DNA of 24,490 nucleotides from Silene noctiflora (taxonomy: Eukaryota; Streptophyta; Magnoliopsida; Caryophyllales; Caryophyllaceae): assembly GCA_009801015.1 (NCBI GenBank), contig VHZZ01000025.1:323955-348444 (forward strand), read 5' to 3'. The translations under genes and the position numbers were made by a program. This document shows, one piece after another, positions 1 through 9,800 of this stretch. How positions within the stretch are numbered: the first letter of the stretch is position 1; the number at the start of each line of letters is the position of its first letter. The notes beneath the pieces are model-generated. The model made no database searches, had not been told where the DNA came from, and saw only the letters and a list, made by a program, of their open reading frames with translations.

Positions 1-284
1 AATTAAATAACAAAAGTAATGGTGGGGCCAATTTGTTTTTTCTTTCCCTAAATCAAGGAGCCAATAGAAAGTCTTTAAATGCTATCGCTTTTATAATAAG
101 TAGATTCTAAAATTTTATCACGGTTTATTAGTATTTTATCAAGATTATTGTCGCATTTATTTGTATTTTGCCACGATTATGGTTATTATTGTTACTGTTA
201 TCACCATCGTTTTTTTATTATTTTAAATTCTTATTTTTCTTATTTTAGTTGGCTTTTAAATTATTTCAATTATTCATGTTTATT

Positions 285-690
285 TTATTTTATTGGTATA
301 TTTTATTGTTGTTAATTTGTGGCTTGTAACTACCTCTATAATGTTTCCTAAAATTATTGTTATATTTTTTTCAATGATTTTTTTTGGTATATATCTTGTT
401 AATTTCTTTTTTGGTATATATTTCCTTGTTAGATTTTTTTCGGTATATTTTCTTCGTGTTATTTTTTTTTTCTTGTTATTAATTTGTGGGTTAGTAAGTA
501 CTTATATAATGTTTCCTAATATGAGTTTTTGGTATATATTCTTCTTGTAATTTTTTTTGCTATATTTTCTTGTTATTTTTTTTAGCATTATTTCTTGTTG
601 TTAATTTTTTTTGGTATATTTTCTTATTATTAATTTGTGGGCTATTAATTAAAATGTTTATTAATATGATTTTTTTTGGCAAGCATACCA
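285..690. repeat. Degenerate T-rich tandem repeat array
   Basis: A short unit of the type ttggtatat-ttcttgtta recurs at least six times. A longer segment starting aatttgtgg recurs at 314, 481 and 632, and the first two copies share tataatgtttccta, giving a higher-order period of about 150-167 bp. Open frames here encode only Phe/Leu/Ile/Tyr-rich peptides and are composition artefacts. 1-284 is plain AT-rich sequence. Confidence 0.7.
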
Positions 691-859
691 TCCAAAATTT
701 GAAGAAACCGGATCTGCTTATGATTTTAAAATTACAGTTGAGTTTGGAAGGAAATTACTGACAAAAGTTTAAAAGAAACTGCTAAATGAGGTAATTAAAT
801 TTCTAGTTTACATAAGAATTTACAAGATTAATTATTTATCATAATAGGGTCATAGGGTG

Positions 860-979
860 GATCTTTAAATTCATTCTGAAATGTTTAAGTAGTGGATTTT
901 TAGTCATTTATTAAGTTGTAAATATTTTTTACGAATGATATTTTAGTCAAAAGTAAATAAATGTTTAAGACGGAAGGAG
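860..979 (-). mobile_element. Stowaway-like MITE fragment (one end)
   Basis: Reading the minus strand from 981 gives TA then CTCCTTCCGTC, close to the Stowaway end CTCCCTCCGTC. The other inverted end was not found, so the inner border is arbitrary. 981-1600 is AT-rich with nothing recognised. Confidence 0.35.
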
Positions 980-1599
980 TATATTTGTAGACATACTTAT
1001 AGTATTAAAATTCTCAAAATATCTATCTACAAAATTACCCCATTATTTTACCTTAATTCAAAAAAATTTACCCTTTTTAGTTTTATAAATCGTTTTAAAA
1101 ATTGTTCGATAATGTTAGAATAGGATGTGAACTATCGAAAAAAAAAAAAGAAACTCCTCCATATCGAATCTCCACCCTATATTAATCGTCGGTCTATGTC
1201 AAACATCAATAAGTAAAAGACAACGAGCAAATTTTGGGTTCATATAATAAACCATACTACACTACATAGAGAGCGGATTCTCTCCACAATTGCTTGATGC
1301 TGGCAACGTAGTTTCTTAGAAAATCAATGGCCATGATGCTTTTGCTTTTAATAATTTAATAAAATAATAAACCTAGTTGGATATTAACATACTGAGTTCT
1401 TTCGAGAACCCCAAAACCAGAGAAAGCAAACAAGAAACTCCATCTTCTACCTCAATCTAAATTCTAACCAACTATTTATAAAAAAAATGCTTCATCAATC
1501 AACAACACAAATTCAACTACAAAACATAAACATTACTTGAAAATTTATCTAATTATTTTGCTAAAAAACACAATTTCCGTTAAGAAAATCCAAGTTTGA

Positions 1600-2190
1600 A
1601 AGTGAGAAAATCAACCGTGAATCTTGACGGAGTGGATTGGTGACGGTCTGATGAGTGATGATGGTCCAGTGTTTTACCGTGGATCTCAGGGGTTGGATGT
1701 TTGTAATGGTGACATGGTATTTTGTTCTTTGGTCACCATTGTTGATTACTTGTCATCTTTATATTTGTTGAATGTAAATTTGCAAAAGAACATAAAAATT
1801 ATCTCTATTTTTTATTATTTATGATAGTTAACTGGGTTTCACACATTGACCATCATTAATGAAGAAGGCTTGATGGAGGAACAAAACACCGAGAAAGAAG
1901 AAGAAAGAAATAAAAGGGTCAACTTTTAATTTTTTTTTGGAAAAATCATAGATTTTGATTAATGTTTCTAAATACAGAAGTGAGTAAGCTTATTTATCTT
2001 TCCTTCAAATCTGATTTCAAATTTGTATTTAGCATTTTTTCCTTCTACAAATAAGGGTTTGAAATGGGGGAGGTCGACTTTCGGGAGTAGAAGCATCAGA
2101 GCGTCGACGACTGGCGACGGTTGTCTTAGGGTATTGCCGACACTATGATGGTCGTCTCATGGCAACAAGTGGTGCGGGTGTGGGTTCTAC
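1600..2190. other. Intergenic stretch, no gene recognised
   Basis: A short frame starting at 1624 has no recognisable family. 2040-2190 is GC-richer and might be a worn coding fragment carried by a transposon, but no protein similarity could be seen by eye. Confidence 0.4.
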
Positions 2191-2194
2191 TGGT

Positions 2195-2375
2195 GAGTGG
2201 GTAAGGGGTTAAGGGAATTCATTCCCTTGGGGGTGAAGGGTAAGGAGTTGGAAAGATTTTGAGGTAAAAGGGGGATATTTCATTCTCTTTGTTTGTCTTA
2301 AACAAACACTGACAAAGAGAATCATAAACTTTGATTCTCTTACCCTTTCCTGAATACCCCTAACCAAACAGATCC
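2195..2375. repeat. Small MITE-like foldback sequence
   Basis: Contains inverted segments around 2282-2325: attctctttgttt and, inverted, tgacaaagagaat. The right side reads acccctaaccaaacagatcc, resembling MITE ends of the GGATCTGTTTGGTTAGGGGT type. The left end is unclear. Confidence 0.35.
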
Positions 2376-2559
2376 TAAGGAAGTAAAATTATTTGGCCGA
2401 CACTAAAATCATCAGTTAAATTATTCGTATAAAAAGCGGTTATTAATTCATATTATCTGGACTTGTATTTAACTTAAGTTGTGACCATTAACTCCTAATA
2501 ATGTCACCAATTTTAAAGAGAGATACGACTTGGCAATTATGACTAATTAATGTCACCTC

Positions 2560-2722
2560 TATTAAGTTCAGTTTAGTTCAATTCAGTTCAGTTTCATTCA
2601 GTTCAGTTCAATTCAGCTGAGCTCTTCTCTTTACAAATTAACTCTTACTTTAGTTCAGCTTAGTTCAGTTTAGCTTCATTAAGTTCAGTTCATACAGTTT
2701 AAATCCAAAAGAACAAGGCCTT
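2560..2722 (-). repeat. TTCAG-rich dispersed repeat, copy 1
   Basis: Many imperfect repeats of (a/g)ttcag(t/c)t, ending in ccaaaagaacaaggcctta. Read on the minus strand it begins TAAGGCCTTGTTCTTTTGG, then runs into CTGAA-type repeats. The sequence near 23475-23640 has the same make-up, so this is a dispersed family, perhaps hAT-like MITEs given the AGGCCTTG end. Confidence 0.55.
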
Positions 2723-3821
2723 AATGTGGTAGGAATAAGAAAAAAAACTAAAGATTTGTTCTATATACCTATATGAAACATATTTGACCCATTTTATTAT
2801 TAAGACATATACTTCTATTATAAGGAAGACTAGCTCATGAACAAGAGCCATGTCAAAATATGATCGGATCCGATCTATTTTCTTACGGTTAAAATCCGAA
2901 AATCTTGATCAGTTACCCGTTTGATAACCCAAAATAGCCCGTTAGTTTAGGCGAAAATCCGACCTGTCTCATTTAGGGGGTTGTCAAAGCCAATTTTATG
3001 GTAAATGCAAATATATAACATTTAAGACCCAAGTATTATAGAAATATTAATATTAATATATTATATTAAGCAATAACTATATGGTTGTTAGTTTTAATAC
3101 TTTAAAATACACGGACAATTAAAAAATTACATAACATTTATATCGTTTAATAATAAAATATTTATTAAAATAATTTAGTTTATATAATTATTTATTTAGA
3201 TATAAGAAATGTAAACAATGAATATGATTAAAATATTACTATAAAATATCCTTTGATGTTTAAAAATATTTTTTTGATTTAATTGCACTTTTGAACCGTA
3301 TTCTAACCCTACCCTTACCAATGACCCGTATGACCTAATCAGTATTTTGTCCTGACTCTAAACCTAGCAACCGGTCACTCGGCTCAATTTCGAATCGGTT
3401 TAAATCAGTTTGATATAAATCAAGTTAACCTTAGTTTTGATTTCTGATCGATATTTTATCAGGTTCATTTCAGTTAGCCACTTTAATCAAGTTTTGCTAT
3501 TTCTAGTCAGTTACGGTTCACACCGGATCAATTTCAATTCACTTGAGTTTCAGGTCATAATTTTCTTGAGTCGAGTGTCAAAAATTTGCTTAAATGTATC
3601 TTACTATTATCTTATACTTTTCAATTTGAGTATAATAATTTACTATACCACTTATAATAAAGAATCAAAGAAAAAAAATACCTAAATATGAGTGTATTTA
3701 TGTGAAAATAAATGTTTTTAAGTCAGTTCAATCGGTTATGTTCTTATCAGTCTGGATATATTCAAGTTTCGATATGAATCGGTTGTTATTGAATTTGATT
3801 CAGTTTTGGTTCAATTCGGAA
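2723..3821. other. Intergenic AT-rich stretch with worn repeats
   Basis: No gene seen. Parts around 2860-2990 and 3295-3560 contain recurring phrases such as gatcggatccgat, gacccgta and aatcggttt that look like old dispersed repeats, but no ends could be defined. Confidence 0.4.
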
Positions 3822-4620
3822 CTAGTATAGATTCCACGCGAATACGCAGTTTTTTAGACAGAAATATTAGAGAGTTTAACAATTATACCACCGGTTTAAC
3901 TTCATTTTAAATTTAACTATAAAATTTACTATTAGTAATGTTTTATATTTAGAAATAGAAACCCAATTAAAATAGGTGGGTAACATTATAACTCGAAGAA
4001 AATTTATATTAAGAGGTACAATAGAGAAGGTTCAACACATTTGATCCTAATAAAATTGTCGGTTTTACTGAAACTATGTTGTTCACTTTATTTCAAAAAA
4101 AATATTGTAGGTTTATCATTATATCCACTAAAGGTGTGATATAAGCGTGAAATAATGACATTAGTAATACAATCAGATAAGATATGCATTGTAATAATTA
4201 TATTTATGTACTCCATCTTTGTTAAATAACAAAATTAACAAAAATTTAAATGTTCGCATAGTTTGGAGAAGAGATAGATATATTAAGTGAAAGTGAAAGA
4301 AAAAATAAATAATTCGTAAGTTTTTTTCATTTTAGAAGTAAAAATATCCATGAATACTACATAGGTTTATATCAAAAGACAAAATAATAGAATTATTTAG
4401 AATAAAAATGTTTGCTAAATAACTTTACGTAGCCATCATGTTTAGTATTAAAAATAATAACAGTAAAATATTTTATCACATCATGGTATAATTAGTGCAA
4501 TTTCATTTATGACAAAATCAGATTATCTTATTAATGTGTCTATGCAAATTGAAAAATATATCATATCCTTTTAAAACGAAATAGAGATATTTATTGTTTA
4601 GAAAGTATGGCTCATTTGTA
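3822..4620 (-). mobile_element. Non-autonomous Helitron copy A (minus orientation, 5' end not resolved)
   Basis: On the minus strand the element ends with a short GC hairpin (TGCGTATTCGCG), then TGGAATCTATACTAG followed by T. That is the Helitron 3' pattern of hairpin, about 10 nt, CTRR, with T next. Its body matches copy B closely: gttagagaatttaa-type start, atccatgaatact, tatcaaaagacaaaa, accatcatgttta. Homology fades near 4600, where other repeats begin. No Rep/helicase coding sequence is present. Confidence 0.75.
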
Positions 4621-4635
4621 GATACTCAATGATTT

Positions 4636-4781
4636 ATGAGAAATATGAACAATTAATGAGATACCACTATTATATAACTATTTTAGACCCCGTGCAATAA
4701 ATGCAAGGTATATAGAGTTTTTTACTTTTAATAAATTAGTTATATAATAGTGGTATCTCATTAATTGTTCATATTTCTCAT
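4636..4781. repeat. Perfect 45-bp inverted repeat with 56-nt spacer
   Basis: Arms at 4636-4680 and 4737-4781 are exact reverse complements by eye (inner ends tatataacta and tagttatata). The match resumes outward after a 4-base insertion. The spacer carries a Helitron-like hairpin (gtgcaataaatgcaagg). The arms are AT-rich and would form a long stem. Confidence 0.9.
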
Positions 4782-5185
4782 CATTGTATTTTGCTTTGAG
4801 AAAAAAAAAACAGTAGAAATAGTTGACAATTAATCAAGAGAATTGAGTAATGTGCTGAAATGTATTTCAAACAAAAAAAAATTTATACCACAAAGCTAAT
4901 GATTTACATTTTTAATTTTTCTTAATTTTTTTTTATCACGAAAGTAATAATAACGATTTACAATTTTGTTTTATACGTAGTATTAGTCAGGTCATTTTCA
5001 AATCATAGAATTAACAAAAGATTTAGCAAGTAATAGTTTTATATAAATTCTATTTATATTTTAATTAAGAGATTATAGAGTAGAGTTTATTGAAAATAAT
5101 ATAATTTGATGAAAAAATTATTTTTAATGAAAAGATAATAATTTAATGAAATAAAAAATAATTATTAATTTCTTTATGTAGTGAG
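4681..5185 (-). mobile_element. Helitron copy C, partial, related to the 10369-10788 element
   Basis: Starts with ttagaccccgtgcaataaatgcaaggtatatag, an aligned but decayed version of the 3' end at 10369 (shown here split: ttagacccc / gtgcaataaatgcaagg / tatatag). Then atcaagagaattgag, tttatcacgaaagtaat and gatgaaaaaattattttta follow in the same order as in that element. It stops where copy B begins at 5186, so its 5' end appears lost or displaced. Confidence 0.6.
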
Positions 5186-5846
5186 CTAGTATAGATCCCG
5201 CGCATTCGCGCGATTTTTTAGATAGAGATGTTAGAGAATTTAATAATTATATCACTGGTATTTAACCTCCCTTGAAATTTAATTATGAAATTTACGATAA
5301 TAATATTTTGTATTAAGAGGTGAAAAATAGAAGGTTCAACACTGTTAAATTGTAAAATTAACCAATATTTAAATGTTTTACATAGTATGAAATAAATGTT
5401 GATATTAAGTTAAAATGTAAGAAAAAAAATATATTATATGTAAACTTTTCGTTTTCGAAATAAACAATCCATGAATACTCTTAACTAGTAGTACGTTTGT
5501 ATCAAAAGACAAAACTATAGAATTAATTAGAAAATGTTTGCTAAAAAAGTGTTTGTGACCATCATGTTTATTTTTAAAAATAATAGTAGAAAAATGTTTC
5601 TATCACATCATATGTATAATTAATGCAATTTGATTTATGTAAAAAAAAAATAAGAATATTATAATAATTTGTCTATGGAAGTTGAAAAAATATTATCCCT
5701 TTTTTAAATGACATAGAATTATTTAATGTATGGAGTTAAATCAATATGACCCAGTTATAAGCATAATGAAGCCCAAATCCCAATTATAGAGTAATACATT
5801 TAGTCTGGAAAACTTTAGCATCTCTTATTCTTTTAGTATAAGGGGA
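5186..5846 (-). mobile_element. Non-autonomous Helitron copy B (minus orientation)
   Basis: On the minus strand the 3' end has the hairpin CGCGC-GAAT-GCGCG (5199-5212) followed by GGATCTATACTAG. The 5' end reads TCCCCTTATACTAAAAG at 5846, matching the TCCTCCTATATACTAAGAG start of the other copies. The length is 661 bp. It is the same family as copy A and lies in the same orientation 1.36 kb away. The base after CTAG is C rather than the expected T. Confidence 0.75.
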
Positions 5847-6631
5847 ATGTCATCATTCACAATTATATTGTAAAACTACAAAATCTAACAGGTTGTTTTC
5901 GAGTACCATTTAGGTTACTCATATCGGGTGTATGATCGATTTTCGATCAATTTTTCAAGTTTAGGTTTATTTTGCCTAGCCTACCCGACACGTATTTTGA
6001 GTGGATCCACGACCTAATCTGCCCTGACTTATATGAATTATGATGTAATACTCATATTTAATAATTCGTAAAAAAGGAAAAATTCTTCTTTTACACAGTT
6101 TTACGGTAAAATTAATTCAATAAAAAGTCATCAAATATAAAATAAAAATTTTATTTACGAAGTTGTAAATTTTATTATCTGTAACTTGTGAGAACTTTTT
6201 GAAAAAAGGAGGCTTTTTTGAGGACTTGCTCCTAGCCGTTGTAGGACTTCTTGTTTGTGGCCAACCCCAATCGAGCACTCTTTAGTGATGGATATTGTTC
6301 GTCACAAATGAGATTTTTTGTTGAAGTTACAGACTATCATATTGATTCCATTAGGGTTATCAGTGAAAGTGCTATGTTGCTCACTTGATCTATGCGATTC
6401 CTTAAAAGGTCGAATACTCGAATGTATAACCTCAAATTATTTCGTAGTCTCGATAGGGCGAGAAGGGTATGGGTCTCGAGTAATGTCGACGATCAAATGC
6501 ATTATTTACAGATGTCAGTTACTTTACCTCTTAAAATTACCAGTTAACTGTATGTGTATGCATAACCTGACTTTGAAACCCGTTAGTCGAACAATATCAA
6601 CCAATGCAGTTTCCGTCCACATAAAAACAAT
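5847..6631. other. Downstream flank of the MADS gene
   Basis: No gene recognised. 5890-6030 has worn dispersed-repeat phrases (gatcgattttcgatca, acccgacacg). A 14-mer cgtcacaaatgaga at 6300-6313 is shared with the MITE core in intron 1. A 124-codon open frame starting at 6318 has no recognisable features. Confidence 0.4.
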
Positions 6632-6637
6632 TTTATT
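6632..6637 (-). terminator. Candidate polyadenylation signal of the MADS gene
   Basis: AATAAA on the minus strand, about 235 nt after the predicted stop, in an AT-rich stretch. The position is reasonable for a plant 3' UTR. Plant poly(A) signals are loose, so this is a candidate only. Confidence 0.4.
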
Positions 6638-6871
6638 TATCATAACCTTGTGCTTATTGCCAACTCTTTTGACCACAAGTGTTAAGTTTTAACTAAGGTA
6701 AAAATTAGTTACAAGACTTACAAATTAAGACAATTTAGGTGCACATACATCATAATACATGGGTTTCTTCATCCATCATATTCACTGTGCAAGGAATGTA
6801 ACAACATGTTCTTGTATACTACATTTGTTTCCGGTTTACGAATGCTCCGATCCATTGCTACATTTCTGCTT

Positions 6872-6884
6872 TCATATCGGAGGT
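6872..6884 (-). CDS. Coding exon 8: last 13 bp and stop codon
   Basis: Acceptor TTTGGTTGATTGCAG, then one base completing Gly205, then CCT CCG ATA TGA (PPI, stop at 6874-6872). SVP-like genes are expected to have a tiny last coding exon giving GLP plus a few residues, so position, phase and length fit. The PPI ending differs from the usual LP. Chosen because it is the best acceptor downstream that gives an immediate short in-frame end; a cDNA would settle it. Confidence 0.6.
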
Positions 6885-9800
6885 CTGCAATCAACCAAAT
6901 CAACACCATATGAGGGAGGCTCAAATATGAGTACCGCCGCAAAGACAAGCACCAACTTGTAACTTGTTCATTCTTTGCAAAATTGAATGCATGAAAATGT
7001 ACAAATCAACTATGTCAGTTAGTTTAGCTTGTAAAGTTATGGGTGATGACTACGATTGATGCAATCTTTACTCGCTCTTTTTCCCTTTACTTACCACCCC
7101 TATGTGCGCGGTCTAGAGACCTATCCATTACCCCGTAACTCTAATACCCCATGTGATTCCACATGTTCTCTACATCCTCTCATTTTTAGGCAGTTTTGAG
7201 AGAATGTATAGAATCAGTTGAATGAGGGGAAGTATATACAAAATCCGACATTAAGTTGATAGGATGAGAAAATATCAGTATCAATTTTACTAACCCCAAT
7301 CTAAGAAATGTATCAGAGACGACAGCGATGTCATGTATAGGCGAGCAGGAAGCAGGAACCGGTGAGAGAACATCCGTATCATCCTTCTCTATAGAGACCA
7401 ACTGCAGGAAAGAAGCACAACATTCTCGTCTGAAACCGTCTTGTATAAGGACTAAGCAGACAAAATATAGAGTTATATACTTACATCACACTCAAAAGTT
7501 ACTCATCAATTTCACCAAGTAATTAACGTATAATGTAAGGGTGAGTGAGGTGTTAGTCCCCGCAGCAGCCTTACGAAAGCAAGTGAAACAAGCGAATCAC
7601 AACCATACGACAAGCAATCGATGTTTTGTTGTAAACCAAATACTTCTATCGTTGTGTGGCAAAACTCTTTAAGAGTAAGTTTATCTTAGTCACTAGGTCC
7701 TGAATTAGAGTTGGACTGCTCGATTGTTAGGCAAGTTGTAGTCCTGTACAACCCGAACTCTGAGCTAATGAATGAAGGCACAATAACACAGTTGCTGGTT
7801 TAGTGATCAGAACACTTGTCTTTAAACAAAACGAGAATGATTCCGTGTTGAACCATTGTCTTACACATAATGAGAACGCTGGACAGTGGATACACGCCCG
7901 TCCACTTTTTTTTTTTGGTGTAAAGGGAGCCAGCAAAAGGGCGATTTTGATGTTGAAAGGATTTAAACCAAGGTCATGAGACGCTGGACACACAGCCGCC
8001 CTCTTTGTGTTTACTAATAACCAACCTCAAAATCAAAAATCAGTTTGACGAACACATTTCCACAACTCTCATTCTTCAAGAATGATCTTGTCATTAAACC
8101 GTCACTTTCTCATTACCAAAAACCCTAGTTCCAGAAATCCAGAATAATTCTTCTATCACTCTCAACCGACATATCTCCCCTTTGAGTTTCGAGTTTCTAA
8201 CAACTCATCCTATTCCTATTATCTTCTGTACTTCCCTCTCACCATGAACACTTGTTAAATGGGAGGTTAGAAATTTAGAATTACTGAACCGCCCTTAACT
8301 TTGTTCCTTAAAAGTTTATTTTACGTGTTGTTTGGCAAAAAAAAAAAAATATGAAATCTTTATTTAAGACAAGCTTATCAGTTATGAATGTGTTGGTTGA
8401 TGAAAATAACAGGTAAATTTGAGGAAAAATATATACTTCAGTGCCTTTAATGAAGACTTGAGGGGAATTTTCTTACAAAAAAAGAAAAATATTTGCCTAG
8501 GTCTCCTGTGAAAACTTGTAGCTGCACAACAAATCTTGTCAAGATGAGCGATTTGAAAAAAAAAAAAAACGGTTGCCTTGATTGGATGGATACCAGAGCG
8601 CAAAATTGTACTCCAGTTGTTCAGACTTTTTCACAGTTACAATCACCATTTTTTGATATTTTACTCTTGAATGATCTTTATGAACACTTCACTCTCACCA
8701 TGAATACTTAATCAAGAAGTTAATTACGTCCGAATTTGATATTTACACCCTATGAATAATAATAAGTTAGTTTCTTTAAAATATGATATCGCGAGTTTTT
8801 AACAATCTATTTTTTGAAAAAGAAAGTTTGTACAGAGAACTGTTCTAGTTAGTCCTCTTTTTTAGGACGGGGACCCTCTAAACTTAATTTCGTTTGCATC
8901 TAAATTAAACTGAGTTTATAGTACTTTACCTAACTTAAACTGAAATTAAGTACAAAAAAACAAGGTTTTACAACCGTTCCCTTTCACCTTATTAGAGAAC
9001 GGTTTTTCTATGCCATCACTTGAGAATTAGAATGGTTAACATTTTGCATGGAAAAAGAGAGAAGAAGAATAATATACTCACTTGCTCCTTCAAGCTTTGA
9101 TTTTCCCTAGCCAGTTGAACGTCCTAAATCATTCATTATACAAGAGTAACATCTTAGAACACCATAGTTATAGAGTATATGAAGAGTTAAGTACTTAAAG
9201 AACACAAATTCTCATTTGTGACGTCTCACAACCGGTTAAAATAATGTTAAGAAGCAAACCTACCTTTCCCTTGAGAATAGCAAGCTCCTTTCGAAGTTTT
9301 TCACCCTAATCAAACAATTGTCATTGTTTGAAATTCCCGTCACATACGAAAGCAAAGGAAGTGTATTAACTGAAATAGAGGGAGTATTAAGTAAAAGAAG
9401 GTAAGACGACATACAACCTTAGCTCGACGAATTTTGGTTTGACCCTTCTCGACTTGTCTTTCGAGTCTCATTAGCTCCTCTAGGTTCAATGCTTCTAGCT
9501 CTTCCCCATTGAGACGGCTAATAAAGACATAGGTTAGCTTGTGAGGGTGCTCATCATTTGCAGTTTAGTTAATCAACAATGTCTAAAAGGTACCTGAGTT
9601 GTTGGGTTTTGCCTTCCAGCTCTTTGCTCAGCAAGGCACACATACTATCCTCAGACTACATACAAGCACAAACACAAGTATCACTTAACCATTTAATGTA
9701 GGGGTGGGATTTACCAAGTTTTACATTATTACCCTAACATAAAAATTCGTGATGAAAAACCGAAACATATGACTAATTTTTACTTGTAATAAAAAGAAGC

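Noticed and set aside
293..761. Two open frames rich in Phe, Leu, Ile and Tyr
   Set aside because: They follow the T-rich tandem repeat, lack any domain and reflect base composition only.
6318..6692. 124-codon plus-strand open frame
   Set aside because: No recognisable motif, no supporting gene context, and it overlaps the 3' flank of the MADS gene on the opposite strand.
7141..7200. Alternative last coding exon after GGGGTATTAG (would give LGVTG and a stop)
   Set aside because: Its polypyrimidine tract is poor compared with TTTGGTTGATTGCAG at 6885; kept only as a second choice.
7440..7470. Alternative acceptor TGCTTAG before TCCTTATACAAG as the start of exon 7
   Set aside because: In the required phase 0 the frame reaches a stop soon after 7400 and would lose the SDTFLRLG block; the acceptor at 7402 keeps it.
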